Assembly: GCA_918026815.1 (NCBI GenBank)
Contig: CAKJVC010000147.1
Coordinates: 555,564 to 619,563, forward strand
DNA: 64,000 nucleotides
Direction of reading: 5' to 3'
Origin: Chalara sp. BL73
Taxonomy: Eukaryota > Ascomycota > Leotiomycetes > Helotiales
Shown in pieces: positions 24,933-36,406 of the stretch. Made by a program: the position numbers and the translations under genes. The notes beneath the pieces are model-generated. The model was not told where the DNA came from, ran no database searches, and was given only the letters and a program-made list of their open reading frames with translations. Each line of letters starts with the position of its first letter. Position 1 is the first letter of the stretch.

Positions 24933-25986
24933 AATCAGTATCTCTTCGTGAGCTTAGACCGTCCCTAGTCGCTATTGAAACAAACGTCAACGGCCTTTCC
25001 CAGCGACTTTATTCTGAGTCGCATAATGTTAAAGAGTACTTCTGGTTTTCGTTATCTTTTATTACGGCAGGTCCAGGGAAATCATTGCGGTTTAAAACAT
25101 TTCATAAAGAGGGTGCTTTCAGCATTGAATATCAGCTTGAGGGATTTCAAAATTGCTTGAAGTTGGGGGGGGGGGGGGATTCGTATACAGTGATATGTGT
25201 TACAATAACAGGATAGCTATGGCTGGCGGCTCAGTGTACGGTGTATACACAGAGAACTAGATTGGAGAGAGGAAATATCGCAAAATGCGAGAACTACTGC
25301 ATATGGGTGTAATGGCATTGGCGCGACTCTACTCCGGTCTGCATGCGTATAAGTCTGTTGACAATCAACTTACGGACAAGTTGTCTCATCCATCCACCAA
25401 GATAACGTCTTCCGCGGGGCTCAAGCCTGCCATGAAAGAAATAGAAGAAGAAATATCCCAGCAAAATAAAACGATCCAAAGCAAAGAGAAAGAAACTGAG
25501 TGCAGCGATATTTCATATTACATAAGATTACTACTTAGATGTCAAGGAGACGTTTAGGAGTCCTTATGCTGAGCCTCTTATCACGTGTATCTAAGCGAGT
25601 GTAGATCCACGTGGGTGACGAAGACTTGGAAGGCAAGGCGGGAGGACAGATGTGCCGAGGCAGGTCATGAACAGCTTCCGCACTTCCAGGAGAAAACGAC
25701 TCCTCATCTCTAGGAAAGGCTTTGCAGATTAGAGACGTGCTTAGGAGGACATGACCTCCTACCTTCCTTAATTAGCACGTAGACTTCAACCGCGAAGGGA
25801 ATGTGAGGAATGCTCATATCGAAAGAAGCGTGTCTTAATTTAGCACTGCTTTCCATATTGACATCAATCAAAGCATCTATATAATAAGTATTGAGAATAG
25901 CAATGCCAATTGGAAGACTCATATGCTACAATGGGATAACTCATCTTTATCAGTTTCGTCCTCCTTAGTCCCTCGAATTCCTCTCT
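24933..25986. other. Intergenic region with 14-bp poly(G) tract
   Basis: No recognised gene. An uninterrupted run of 14 G lies at 25165-25178. Short open frames on both strands have no family support. Confidence 0.5.
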
Positions 25987-28326
25987 TTACCCTCTTCTTT
26001 CTCTTCTTTTCTGTCTCCTTTCCTTAACAATGGAGCTCTCCTCAGCTACCTCCTTTCCCTCCATCAGAATCTTACGCATAGTCCAAGCAGTCAAATCCTG
26101 TGCTTGTCCTAGGGCAGGATTTTCTTCTCCCTTAGCTTCCCTTATTTTATCCGCTATTCGCTTGTACAACTTCAGAGCATCATCGTACCGTCCCAGTTTC
26201 TGATAGCAGTCACCTAGCCAGCAACAAGAGTTCATTACTTGGTCGCTATCTGGGCCAAAGAGTCCAAGCCGTTTCCAGAAGACTTTCTCGTACCAAACTA
26301 TAGATTCCTCGAAACAACTCATTTGATAAAGAAGATAAGCAAGACTATTAGCGGTGCTCCAGGTATCAGGATGTGACTCCCCTAGAACTTTCAACCGCTG
26401 GCTCCAGACTTTCCGATACAACCTTTCGCTCTCTTGAAATTTACCTCCTCGTCTCAGGCACACAGCGAGTGCATACTGAGCTTCTAAAACCAAAGGGTGC
26501 TCAGTGCCTAGTGAACTCTCTAAATTCTCTTGTAGAAGACGCGATAAACTCCTGCTTTCGTCATATCGACCCTGATAAGAGCAAATGAGAGATAACCATC
26601 TCTTTGCACTACAAAGGTCCCCTTCGTCCAACCCTACAATTTCGTGATGAAGTTGTAGAGCCATTCGTGATAGCTTTTCCGCCCCAGAAAATCGCGATTG
26701 CCGCTCCAAGATCCAAGCCAAGTAATCAATACAGCGCCACGTATCAGAGTATCTTGGTCCAAAGTCATTCAGCCTTTTTTGAAGAACTTCGCGAGTCAAA
26801 GCCTCAGCCATGGCAAAATTTCCTAAGGTTCCGGCTATCCTAGCTTCTAAGAAGCTAGCTCTGGCATGAAGGGCACTTTCATGTCCAAGAGCCGTAAGAA
26901 TTGTTGTACGCAGTTCGATAATGAGAGTTCGGGCATAAAGATATTCCCTTTGTGCTACAAGTGCCTCTATCCAAGAAATCCCGGAATCCAAGGTTACGAA
27001 ATTTTCTGTCCCCAATGCAACTCGATTCGCGTCAAAAACAGCTCGATACCATCGTTCTGCCTTTATGTACTTTCCTTGAGTATGATACATTTTGGCGAGT
27101 GCGTTCATCGTTAGTCTGATGCCAGGATGCTGGGAGCCACACAGTGGTGTCAGCTTATCCAACCTCAATTCGTACTCGATTGTTTGAGCCTCTAGCCATG
27201 CCAAGTTCCGATTGGGGGACTTGCGAATAGTTTTCACGAGAGGTTTTGGAAAAACATATATTTCATTGAAAGGACTTGCGTTCCATCCACAACACGCCAA
27301 CCGAGGATTCCTCCATGGTAACAATCTAGTTTCGCATTCAGGGTTTTCCTGCATTAAGCCCGAATTTCGCAAATCGTGTGAAATTTCAAACCTGTAGGTC
27401 CGAGATTTATTTTCTGTCGCCCAGAGCCGCGATAGTCCGTGCTGGGTGATATACTCTGATTCATCCAGGGTGTCTGCGTCAAGGGATATAGCTGGGATGG
27501 GCATAGAGGATTCTATCTCTAGGCCCTCGAATAAGCGTGATAAACTAGGGGATCCATGCACGTCCACGGTCCTCCAGTCAAATGGCCAGGCATTAGCTGT
27601 GTTGGATTATTAATAGACTGATTAACAGCAAGCGTTACTTCCCACTTACCATCATCTTTCTTAGGTTCTGTATTGATAATATGTGTGCCCATCTCTTCCA
27701 CGATTGAAAGGGATTTGATCTTGTCGAAGATATGTGGCGCTTGCGGCACGATGTGAACATCCAACGGGCTCTGCATGCCGGGGCTTTGGTGGTCGGGACC
27801 TAATACGTCTAGGCCAGGGACTGTGGGATATGAACTGTGAGAAACCTGTGAAATCTTGACTTCATCAATTGGGATCACATACCCGCTATATTAAATGATC
27901 CGATAACCCCCCCCGCGGTTGCATCTTTTTTGTATCTCTTCTTCCAATTTTCCAATTTTCTAGCATTAATACGGCGATCTTTGGCTTTGATTGTTTGAGC
28001 GACTACTTCAGTCTCGAAGTTCTTCATTATTTTTCGTCTTTCAGATTGTGGGACGTTCTTTCGAAAGCCCCATTCTTCAACTTTGCGGGAAAATTGTCTT
28101 TTTCTGTTGACCAATTAGCATTTAAACTTCTCGTGGTCAGGCTGAATGGACACAAAGTTAGTAAAGCATACGTGGGCTCCAAGCCAAACTCTGTGAGAAG
28201 AGCGGCTGCGAGATAGGGAAAGCTCTTGTTTTCATCGATGTATACACGCTGGATGAATGATTTCATGCTTTCCCATTCTTGCCTGGTGATTGAATTTTTG
28301 ATACTACCCCCAATAGAAGTTGTCAT
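25987..28326 (-). CDS. Clr5-domain protein with C-terminal tetratricopeptide repeats
   Basis: Exon 1 (28326-28172) encodes the first half of a Clr5 domain (QEWESMKSFIQRVYIDENKS). Splicing 28171-28104 joins it to KRQFSRKVEEWGFRKN, completing the domain. The last intron (27649-27597, GTAAGT donor) leads into a long exon (27596-25987) with at least five TPR/kinesin-light-chain-like repeats, e.g. HPDTWSTANSLAYLLYQM and LGDCYQKLGRYDDALKLYKR. TPR arrays bind other proteins; Clr5 domains occur at the N-terminus of many fungal repeat-array proteins, some linked to non-self recognition. One junction is unresolved: near 27907-27914 an 8-bp C run and a frame change separate the Clr5 part from the IPIDEVKISQ part, and I find no good intron. 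The gene may therefore carry a homopolymer frameshift or a sequence error. Confidence 0.75.
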
Positions 28327-29939
28327 GGTTTGCCAATTGAGAGTTCGCCGCGAAAATGAAATACTCTGCAACTAGTCGTCTTGAAACCTATACTGTCCTT
28401 AGACAGCAAGGGTACAGTTGTCTTTCCGATTTCAGTTGCGTAAGAATTGCATACGCATTTCTGATAGTGATGTTTTATACCAGCAGTCTTTCGTAGTTGA
28501 TGCAACACAATCTATATTAGTTACAATTTCTCAAGGGAATAAAAGAGGGAGAATATAAGCTCATGTGGGTGTAACATCTCGGATGATCACTACCTTCACC
28601 GAAGGTGGGGCTTAGTGATTGGAGCAGAACAAAAGTCCCTTCAGCCTTATAATTAGCATTGACAGATCTGCCGTAACTTTCCCTATCAGAGTTGGCATTT
28701 CAAACTTCTTTGCAGTAAAAATAGAGACGAGCTATTTCGCCTTGCCTCCCGACTATTTCGTCTTGACAGTCTCCACTTTTAGGGGTGCACCAAATATCCT
28801 CTCGCCACCATAGTAACCAGTATGTTAATGTGTGGCGCGTAAATATTACGATATAAGCTAAGAGTTATATGGGATGAAAATTTGAAGCTATTCACAGGTT
28901 TGAAAAATGGCAAGCTATCACACCTCCAAATTGTCTATATCCCACCCTGTATCTTTTGTATGAGGCCCAATGACTCTTTACGTAGAAGTGGTAGTACCTG
29001 TAGCTGCCTCTTGCATATTATCTTCTTGGTAGGCTTATGAAATGCCCCATATATAGGCCCGCTCCCTCAGAGCCCCTGGCTTATAAAGATCAATATATCC
29101 ACTCTCAAGCATACCATTTGTGCAAGCAGTTGAAGACAACTGTTCTAAACCTATTTGTACTGCAACTAGCGGCTCCTATAGTGGTCTGGGTCGTTCAAGG
29201 GTAGCTAGTGCTGAACTTTATGGGTGTGCTCATGAAGAAGGGTGTCGTTGAGTACTAATGGACTCTGAGATACATGATACTCTACCAAGAGCACCACAAG
29301 GTCAGCCTTTACCTTGAATCTTAGGTAGGTTCAGAATTAGTTGATAAACTACTAGCGAAGCAGTAGGCTCAGTGGCGTTAAAGACAGACTGATAGAAGTA
29401 CTACTGTTAGTGAATGTCACTAAGTAGAATCACCCCGTTATTCTCCTTATGTTCCAATATTGTGTGGTAACATGGTAGGCGAAAAAACTGCTGAACTATG
29501 TAACTGAAGCCGATTGGTGGTGGCCCAATAGGCAGTAACCTAGCATTTTCGACCAGTATTCGTCGCAGTGCATAGCTATGAACATGCTGCAATATAACAG
29601 CAAAGAAGTATATTATAGGAGGACGGAAAGCGAGTATAGCGCGTCCCGATTGCGCTGGCTCCTCATACATGCTCTCAGTAAGGGAAGCAAGGAAAAACAA
29701 TAAATGGATGTCGCGCAGTAGAGGCAGACCCAATTCGAAGGCAGCCGACTTCTTGTGTTCCAAAGACAAGGAAAATAAGGCATGTCCTTTAGTAGCTTAG
29801 CCCGCAAGGCCCAGATATACTCCAGTCCCACGTGATCCAGTTACTAAATCCGTGTATATCTGACACTTTCCAGCACTAAGGCTTGACATCCCCGCTACAA
29901 TATTCATACTGTTCTTTCAGTCGTGGTTGGCTCCTGTGT
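28327..29939. other. Intergenic, probably old repeat sequence
   Basis: No supported gene. A short hairpin (CTTCACCGAAG) lies near 28592-28602. The stretch borders a MULE remnant and may contain more of that element, but I could not define its ends. Confidence 0.4.
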
Positions 29940-30630
29940 CCCAGAAGTGTTGCATACGGAGAAAACACCATGAAGATCCCTATTCCCACGCTGTAGGTAA
30001 GAGTTAAGTGTTGCATAGCAGCCCTCAATTAGGCTGATAACTATAATACCACAGTAGTAGTTCTGATTGACCCAAAATGCTACAGGTTTCTCTCTCCTAA
30101 GTTGTAGCTAGGCACCAACATAGTAACTCATAGCTGTAGGAGGGCGTCTAGCTGTTATTTCTTTCAGCAAATCATTATATAAAGACTCATCACCACTGGA
30201 AAGTAATGTGTTCCAATCCTTAAGGAATTATTCAAACGAAAGTTGTCTTTCACCTTTCCATTGTTGTCCTTGATAGGTCATGGAAGTACTTTTTAGTCTT
30301 TGCTAAAACGTTCATATTGACATGCTAGCGGCAAAAAAAGATGTGTAGAATTGGTGAATTGTGTATCAAGACAGTCAATTAGAGCTAATTCCCTATTAGT
30401 GACAATAGAGACTGGCTTTTCAATACTGGATTCAGCCATTATAACCCTGAGTTATCGAATTGCCTTTTGATAATCAGTTTTCCTTTCCCCTGATAAGAAT
30501 GTCACCCTAACTTGCACGATCCTGTTGTTTCCCGCTACGGTATAAATATTCAGCGACAGCATATTAAATCAGTTTGCTTTGTAGGTGCAATCAAGTAGAA
30601 TATCCGAATGCTGCTTTCACATGTCGACAG
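29940..30630 (-). pseudogene. MULE (Mutator-like) transposase remnant
   Basis: Read on the minus strand, the DNA retains the MULE transposase signature in order: ILLDCTYKAN (first catalytic Asp, near 30590), then a TGA in place of Arg, then FNMLSLNIYTVAG, VTFLSGERKTDYQKAI, IVTNRELALIDCLDTQF (the second Asp now Asn, near 30395), FLKDWNTLLSSGDESLYNDL, PPTAMSYYVG, and REKPVAFWVNQNYYCGI. Several frame changes and stops interrupt it. The terminal inverted repeats were not found, so the element limits are unknown. Confidence 0.75.
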
Positions 30631-31174
30631 CGTAGGCGTAGAGGAAGAGACTAGTGATGGCGTTGATTTAGGGTTTGTCTGACGTGCTGGCCGGAATCTT
30701 TTGGCTTATAATTCCTATCCAATTTATTATACAATCAAGATAGAAGATGATGGGCTGAGCATACCTGAAAGATCCAATCGATTGAAGTTACCCTATTAAG
30801 CTGTTTTAGGCATGTTTTTTGGGCTAGATTTGAGATGCCCTTTTAGGCTAGTAGTACCGGGCTGTGTTGATGACGAACCACAGCCAAAATCTGAGCGTTA
30901 GATAAGCCAGAGCAAACTAAAGATTCGATCCGGACGATAATCTTAGGGTCTAAAGCAGCAATTCTGTATGCAGGATGGGCAGAAGAGTCCGCGGAGGCAG
31001 GCTTGTGATGTAATCCCTCGAGAATTGAGAGTTCCATTGGTTTGAAATAGCCCGTCCCTAAAAATATGATGCGAATGACATAGAAGGTCTTTGGTGGAAA
31101 TTTCGGAGCTGGTGCGCAGTCTTGAATAAAATTCAGAGCTCCTATACATGCTCGGCAACATTTCTTTCCTGCCT
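30631..31174. other. Spacer between MULE remnant and phosphatase gene
   Basis: No recognised gene; it may include the 5' part of the MULE remnant and the 3' UTR of the neighbouring minus-strand gene. Confidence 0.4.
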
Positions 31175-32396
31175 TTATACCGCGACATGATAGCCTTTCT
31201 CTACATGCCTCAAATAGTCTGCAAGGGAGTCATAACCGTCCAAACCCGCTTCCAATGGATCACCTTTACACTCCGGCTTTGGATCCCCTGGCTGAGATAT
31301 CTCCTTTGGCCGCTTTCCTGATACCTTTTCGACTTTTAAGAGCACAGGAATTATAGCTCCGGCACCCAAGTAAAAGATTCGATGTGCTGACAAGCGCAGA
31401 ATAGAAGCTATTGTCCCACCGTGACTTGTCAAACTGATGTACGTAGGTTCTTCGGAATGCGTGAAAATTTCATCAAAAAACAGATGCACGCGGAGATCTA
31501 TCGAGTCAAGTGCTTCGCGGTACTTTGGACCCCATAATTCATCATTTTCTGTGAATGAGGATTCAAACTTGTAGTAAGGGTACCTGTTTGCGATGTAATT
31601 TCGGGTACTTCGTCGGTCGCAAGTGTTAATTCCCATGCGTTCGCGCGTGAACTCTTTCACTATAGGAATGAAGGGGGCAGCAGTTGGTGGTAGATCGAGA
31701 GACCGGAACGTTAGTTCTGCCGTTTGGCATGCTCGGGTCAACGGGGAGACATAGAATGACTCAGGAGTGGGAATGTGTTGATTAGCAATCAAATCAGCCC
31801 AAAATTTATTAATTTGCTGAGCCTGATATATGCCGACGCGGGTCAGGTTTGCGTCAGCCCAGATAATGCTCGAATCTTGAGGATCTCCATCGAGTGGAGC
31901 GTAGTAACACTACAGAAACAAGTCCGTAAGTGGTGAAATCCGAGACAGGGGTGTCAATCTTTCATACCTGCCAGAAGTTGGTACCATAGTATGCTGATGC
32001 GACATTATGATACCCCTGGCCATGCCTGCCAAGATAGATGAGTTTGAATGCCTGGCCTTCAGCCGCTTCCTCATTAAGGACCTTAACCTTGTAAGCAAAA
32101 CGTTGCCATTGTGTTAAGCCCTTGCCATTATTCGGCAACCTCGCATCGGTGTCAAACTCTTGGTCAATTAGTCCGAAGTTGGTTGTGAACTATTCTCTGG
32201 CCATCAGCAACACGAAATTCAAAAGAAACTTGGCACCTACTGGATCAAATGTTGAATCGTTTGTATCCATCTCATCCTGGAGGAAGAATCCTTTCACGGT
32301 GATGTATCTGAAGTAATGGCCTTTAGTGCCAACGACATCGATATGCACCTTGCTCAAATTTCCGACCATTAGTATTAGGTAGGTAATCGATACCAA
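31175..32396 (-). CDS. Pmu1-like histidine phosphatase (phosphoglycerate-mutase superfamily)
   Basis: Exons 32396-32241, 32189-31968 and 31909-31175 join in frame to 370 residues. An alternative start at 32366 would give 360. Exon 2 has the catalytic motif LGRHGQGYHNVASAYYGT; its His takes the phosphate in this superfamily. Exon 3 has CYYAPLDGDP, WADANLTRVG, YVSPLTRACQTAELTF and, late, ISLTSHGGTIASILRLSAH with the second active-site His. The order and spacing match fungal Pmu1-type proteins (cytosolic phosphatases named for similarity to phosphomutases). Introns of 51 and 58 bp have GTAGGT and GTATGA donors. No signal peptide is obvious. The physiological substrate is not known from sequence. 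Confidence 0.87.
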
Positions 32397-33189
32397 GAGT
32401 GAAATGAAGCTTATAAGAGACTTTCAGCAGATGACTTGTACAGGGAAGCGATTTTCTTAGCGCACACTCTCGCGGTCCACATGGTCGCGAACGAAGCTAT
32501 GTGAAGTAATGACAATGCGTTATTTTCCTTTCGCTTTCATCAACTAGTGTTTTGTACTCGTGTAGTATGGTAGAGAGGTAGCTTGACAATGTTGTGTTGA
32601 GAAAGCGAAGAACGAGACGTTGGCTGGTCAGTCCATATATGAATGCTTGTTATACCGCCTAGTTCTGTGCCGGCAGTAAAAGGCGGTGTGGAATGTTCCA
32701 AATTGAAGTGAAATAATCATTACCTTTCGAATCCGGTTAATTTGCCAGGGCAAAACGAGGCTGTCAAGCGATTCACAGCTTCACCTGAAGCCGTGTCGAA
32801 AGAACGGAATTACCTTAGAGTCCGCGTGTTCTCTCACTCCGCCTTGTTATGGATCCCTACTTATTTGGTAGGGCAGACTTCAACTACCACCAGGGATGTG
32901 AGGCTGTTTAGCGATAAACTCGCCTGCATGCCACTTTGCCTGTCATATGGAATCCAGGTGTGGGACCCTTTGGTCCCAGGTACACGTGTATCGAGACCAG
33001 ATATTGAAGATTGGGATATATGAGAGCCCAGAACTGATTGATTCGATTGAGTTCTGCCGCGTTGTTAGATTGCTACTCTGACATAATCACGTGACATTAG
33101 TATTTGGAGTCTCACGGAATTAGGACCCGGAATCCATGTAATGTCTGCCGTTGTATAGAATCGATTTTTAAATAGAACTTAAGTCTCAA
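32397..33189. other. Divergent intergenic region
   Basis: Promoter region shared between the minus-strand phosphatase and the plus-strand RNA ligase-like gene. No recognised gene or repeat. Confidence 0.5.
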
Positions 33190-34311
33190 ATGGCACAAAA
33201 ACATCTGTGCTGGGCGGACGCTGAGAAAGCGATAGTTCAGCAAAGGGAGAAGCTCCTCACTAGAGACCGTTGTTCTGGTGGTACATTCTTTCCCAAAATC
33301 ACTTTAAAATTCTACGAATTCGTCGCGAACTACGAAAAGCTGGCACCTCTAATCCTCTCTCGGCCTATTGGCAATACAGTTTCGCTCACCGGAACAGTTA
33401 AAATTCATGGAGTACACTTAGATCTTGTAGTCTACGCTGACAGTACTGTGCGACTACAATCCCGATACACATCGAGTGTAAGCCTAGAAAACGACGTATA
33501 CGGATTTGCGAAGCATATGCTACCTCGACAAAGCGAAGTCATAAACCTGAAAAACCAATACATCTCGCGATACAAGGAGTTAAACCCGAATGTTGAGGTC
33601 AGCAAAGACATTCCTGTGATCATTGCTGGAGAGTGGATTGGTCGTGGCGTTCAGAAGGATGTCGCTATCTGCGAGCTTCCCGAGAAGTATTTCGTCATTC
33701 TCTGTGTCTGTATTAATAACAGATGGCTCCCAGATGAACCGTACTCCAAAATCTGCGACGAGGCTGTTGGCATTTATAACATCTCTCGAGGAGGCTTCTA
33801 CAAAGCTATCATTGATATTACAAGCAACAAAACATTGAATGCTTCGATGGAAATTCTTCAAGCATATACCCTCGATGTTGAGAGAAGCTGTCCTTTTGCC
33901 GAAACGTTTGGAATTTCTGGGAATGGGGAAGGCATTGTTTGGAAGACTGAGCATCCACTCTCTGAGGATGCCCGGCTCTGGTTCAAAACAAAGAGTCCGT
34001 TGTACAACTGTCGAAAGAGGCTCGAAAAGCTCCAAAGCGATAACCCGAGAGTGAGAGCTAAAGCCTTTGCTGAGAGCACTGTGACAGAAGCACGGCTGGA
34101 CCAAGGATTTCATTATTTGTTGGAGATAGGAATTGATGCGAATGAAAAAGCCATCGTCAAATTTGTTAGCTGGTTGGTAAATGATGTAGAGGTTGAGGAA
34201 TGTAGGGAGATTGATGAGATGAAGATAAACATAGAGTTTCTTAGGGAAGAAGTGGAGAAGGTTGGAAAGATGTGGTATTTTGAGAAAGTAATTAAATTGG
34301 CCAAGGTTTGA
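33190..34311 (+). CDS. T4 Rnl2-like RNA ligase family protein
   Basis: A single-exon gene of 373 residues with nucleotidyltransferase motifs in order: motif I VKIHG (Lys71, the expected adenylated residue), IIAGEWIGRGVQ (147-155, motif III/IIIa area), EGIVWK (247-252, motif IV) and WFKTKSP (264-270, motif V with Lys266/Lys268). KxHG is the form seen in T4 RNA ligase 2 and trypanosome editing ligases; here the following Thr-Asn is Val-His. Residues about 271-373 form a charged, helical tail of unknown role. Family members seal 3'-OH/5'-phosphate ends in RNA with ATP through a covalent AMP-lysine. A role in RNA repair is inference; the in vivo substrate is unknown. No targeting signal is evident, and the frame is free of lesions despite the decayed surroundings. 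Confidence 0.82.
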   Translation: MAQKHLCWADAEKAIVQQREKLLTRDRCSGGTFFPKITLKFYEFVANYEKLAPLILSRPIGNTVSLTGTVKIHGVHLDLVVYADSTVRLQSRYTSSVSLENDVYGFAKHMLPRQSEVINLKNQYISRYKELNPNVEVSKDIPVIIAGEWIGRGVQKDVAICELPEKYFVILCVCINNRWLPDEPYSKICDEAVGIYNISRGGFYKAIIDITSNKTLNASMEILQAYTLDVERSCPFAETFGISGNGEGIVWKTEHPLSEDARLWFKTKSPLYNCRKRLEKLQSDNPRVRAKAFAESTVTEARLDQGFHYLLEIGIDANEKAIVKFVSWLVNDVEVEECREIDEMKINIEFLREEVEKVGKMWYFEKVIKLAKV

Positions 34312-34793
34312 ATAATATGAAAGAAGTATGAATGAATGAAGAAACTTCCCTTATATTTTTATAATGTTGGAATAGGAGAGGTTTAGGCTAGTTTAGTCAC
34401 ATGAGAATCATATAACTTAAATTAAAGTTGTAGTAATACTAGGAGCGTTATTTAGGACTAAGTGATAAGGCTGTCAAGGCTAAGTAACATAAGGGCCGGT
34501 AACATAACTGATGTCATTTAAAGCTAGGTGATAGAGTTGATATTGTTCAGGGCTAGGGGTTGTAGATACATGCTTTATAGACCTAGATGATATAAATAAT
34601 ACCACTCAAAGCTTAGTATATCTAAGGTTACTGAGAGCTACTTAGTATTGCTCAAGATGTCACGATCCCAATACAGGCGCCAGTGATAGCTGTTTGTAAG
34701 GTATCAAATACGAAGATTCTAAACTAAAGAGAAAAGGTGTAACTACTGCTGGAACTGCCCTCATATAACCATGGCCAGTTCTAGGGTCCTAGC
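34312..34793. other. Intergenic region with degenerate short repeats
   Basis: Several loosely related units with the core GGCTAAGTAA / AGCTAGGTGATA recur between about 34440 and 34640. They are too diverged to define a repeat unit. No gene. Confidence 0.4.
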
Positions 34794-34967
34794 TGTCACG
34801 GCACGAGCTGTGGATCTACAGATACAGAGGGCAGCTGTGGTACTATACGAGAATCTATAGCTAAGGAAGGAAGAGGGAGCTCGGGGAGAGCAAGCTATAT
34901 ATACACGAGGAGCTCGGGGAGCTCGCCTAATATGGGTCACGTGTGCTTGAGAGCACGCGACGTGACA
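34794..34967 (-). mobile_element. Solo LTR of the 4.95-kb Gypsy family
   Basis: 174 bp, inverted relative to the LTRs at 4951 and 10956, starting TGTCACG and ending GTGACA. It is flanked by the 5-bp target duplication CTAGC (34789-34793 and 34968-34972). It is less mutated than the two LTRs of the full element, so it is a good reference for the ancestral sequence. Recombination between the LTRs of a full copy probably left it. Confidence 0.92.
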
Positions 34968-35083
34968 CTAGCTAGGCGAACTAATAAGCGTTCGCGGCTG
35001 TAGCGCGACATCTGGTAGTGAATGCCAGATGCGTTGTGCACGTGATCTCTAGGACCGTGACACAAGAGCTGTATAATATAACG

Positions 35084-35150
35084 CAGTGCACAAGCGAGTT
35101 GTCAACACATGCAAGTTGTTTTTTTTCTTGGCATTGTACAAAAACCCAAA
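35084..35150 (+). mobile_element. Lone end fragment related to the Fot1-like element
   Basis: The stretch CACAAGCGAGTTGTCAACAC followed by a second partial copy and TTTTTTTTCTTGGCA resembles the end of the element at 23073. No matching opposite end is seen nearby, so it is a truncated copy or part of a small derivative. Confidence 0.6.
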
Positions 35151-36306
35151 TATCTCAACAATAAAATGCTTTTCGGGAATACCGACTTTTAAAGCTCGAT
35201 ATCTCCATAAGTTAAAATACAGCACAGTTAAAAAATATAAAAAAAAAGCAAGCATGAGTTTTTTTTTCCAAACTTGCAAGTATACTTTTGATATCAATAT
35301 ACTACTATTACAATTACATTGCTAGCTACGGGCTTTTACCTGTTATACTGCAATTTTTCTTGCTGCCTCGTTTTGTTACAAGTATTGTTAAAATACAACT
35401 CACCTATTAGCTACTAAAAATATAGGCCACAATAAACCAAGTATAGGAATTATACTGACTTTAGTTAGTGGATGTTAACTTTTCAGCGGCGCGGAGTAAG
35501 ACCGGCATGAAAGCTGGGAAGTAAAATCCATGTCGTAAAACTAAGCGGAGGAATTACTCCGTGGCCCTGGCCTCTGCAGAGGTTAATTGATATAAAAGCT
35601 TCGGCCCGAGTTACACGCCTTTTTTATGCAGGTAAGCCGCTTGTAAACTTAGACAAAAGAATCGGAACCTCCTGGTTAGTGTTTATCACGGAGCAGTTCA
35701 CACGTCCCGTGAGGGCTCGGTTTTAGTTCATTAGAGCTAAAGCAACGTATGCGGCACTTGCGTGTATTCTTAATTGTAGAACTAGAGATCAAGCCAGGTA
35801 GGCTCTTGTAGCCTAGGAGAGTGGGTCGCATGCTTGTAAGCACGGACCCACTTCTCTGTGACAATGTTCTAGTTGAGTATGCTTTTATTATTGTATCTTA
35901 CTTTCTAGCTCTTAAAGACCTATGCATAGACGTACTAAAACTATATAAATATCTTTTCTGCCGCATCGATTCTTTAAAAGTGATAAAATGGTCGTAATTT
36001 CAAGTTCCGTTTTCCTTGGCTACATTACTCTAACTTCTCAACTACGCGAGACTGAGAAATGTGGCGTCAAATGGGCGTTAACTTAGTACGCAAAACAACA
36101 ATAGACTAACGAATGCCAATATATTCTCAAGTGTAAGTTCTATTAGGCTAATGTGCAACACAGTCACTCGAGGCTTTGAAATGCGTATAAGCGTAGCAAC
36201 TTTAGCCCGACGTATGATTTCCTTTTAAAATTCTCAAAGCTTGGGACAATTTTAAGCCGTGCTGACAACTTTCTTTTGCTGGGCATGGGAAATAGTTTTA
36301 GGGAGA
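35151..36306. other. Intergenic region without recognised gene
   Basis: AT-rich at the left, more balanced at the right. No supported coding sequence. Confidence 0.45.
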
Positions 36307-36320
36307 TATAAGTATATAAG
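36307..36320 (+). promoter_or_regulatory. TATA-like promoter element
   Basis: TATAAGTATATAAG lies 87 bp upstream of the ATG at 36407, a normal distance for a fungal core promoter with a short leader. Confidence 0.45.
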
Positions 36321-36406
36321 TCCTGAGCTTTCATGGCATTTAAACCAAGCAGAAAGCAAAATCTCAATCCCTTTATCAAGAAAATTCAAGTTAACAACAA
36401 GCCAAT

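Noticed and set aside
32742..33023. Open frame of 93 codons between the phosphatase and ligase genes
   Set aside because: No recognised domain, no codon or motif support; lies in a divergent promoter region.
34440..34640. Possible tandem repeat or CRISPR-like array
   Set aside because: Units are irregular and diverged; no constant repeat and spacer structure. CRISPR is not expected in a fungal nuclear genome.
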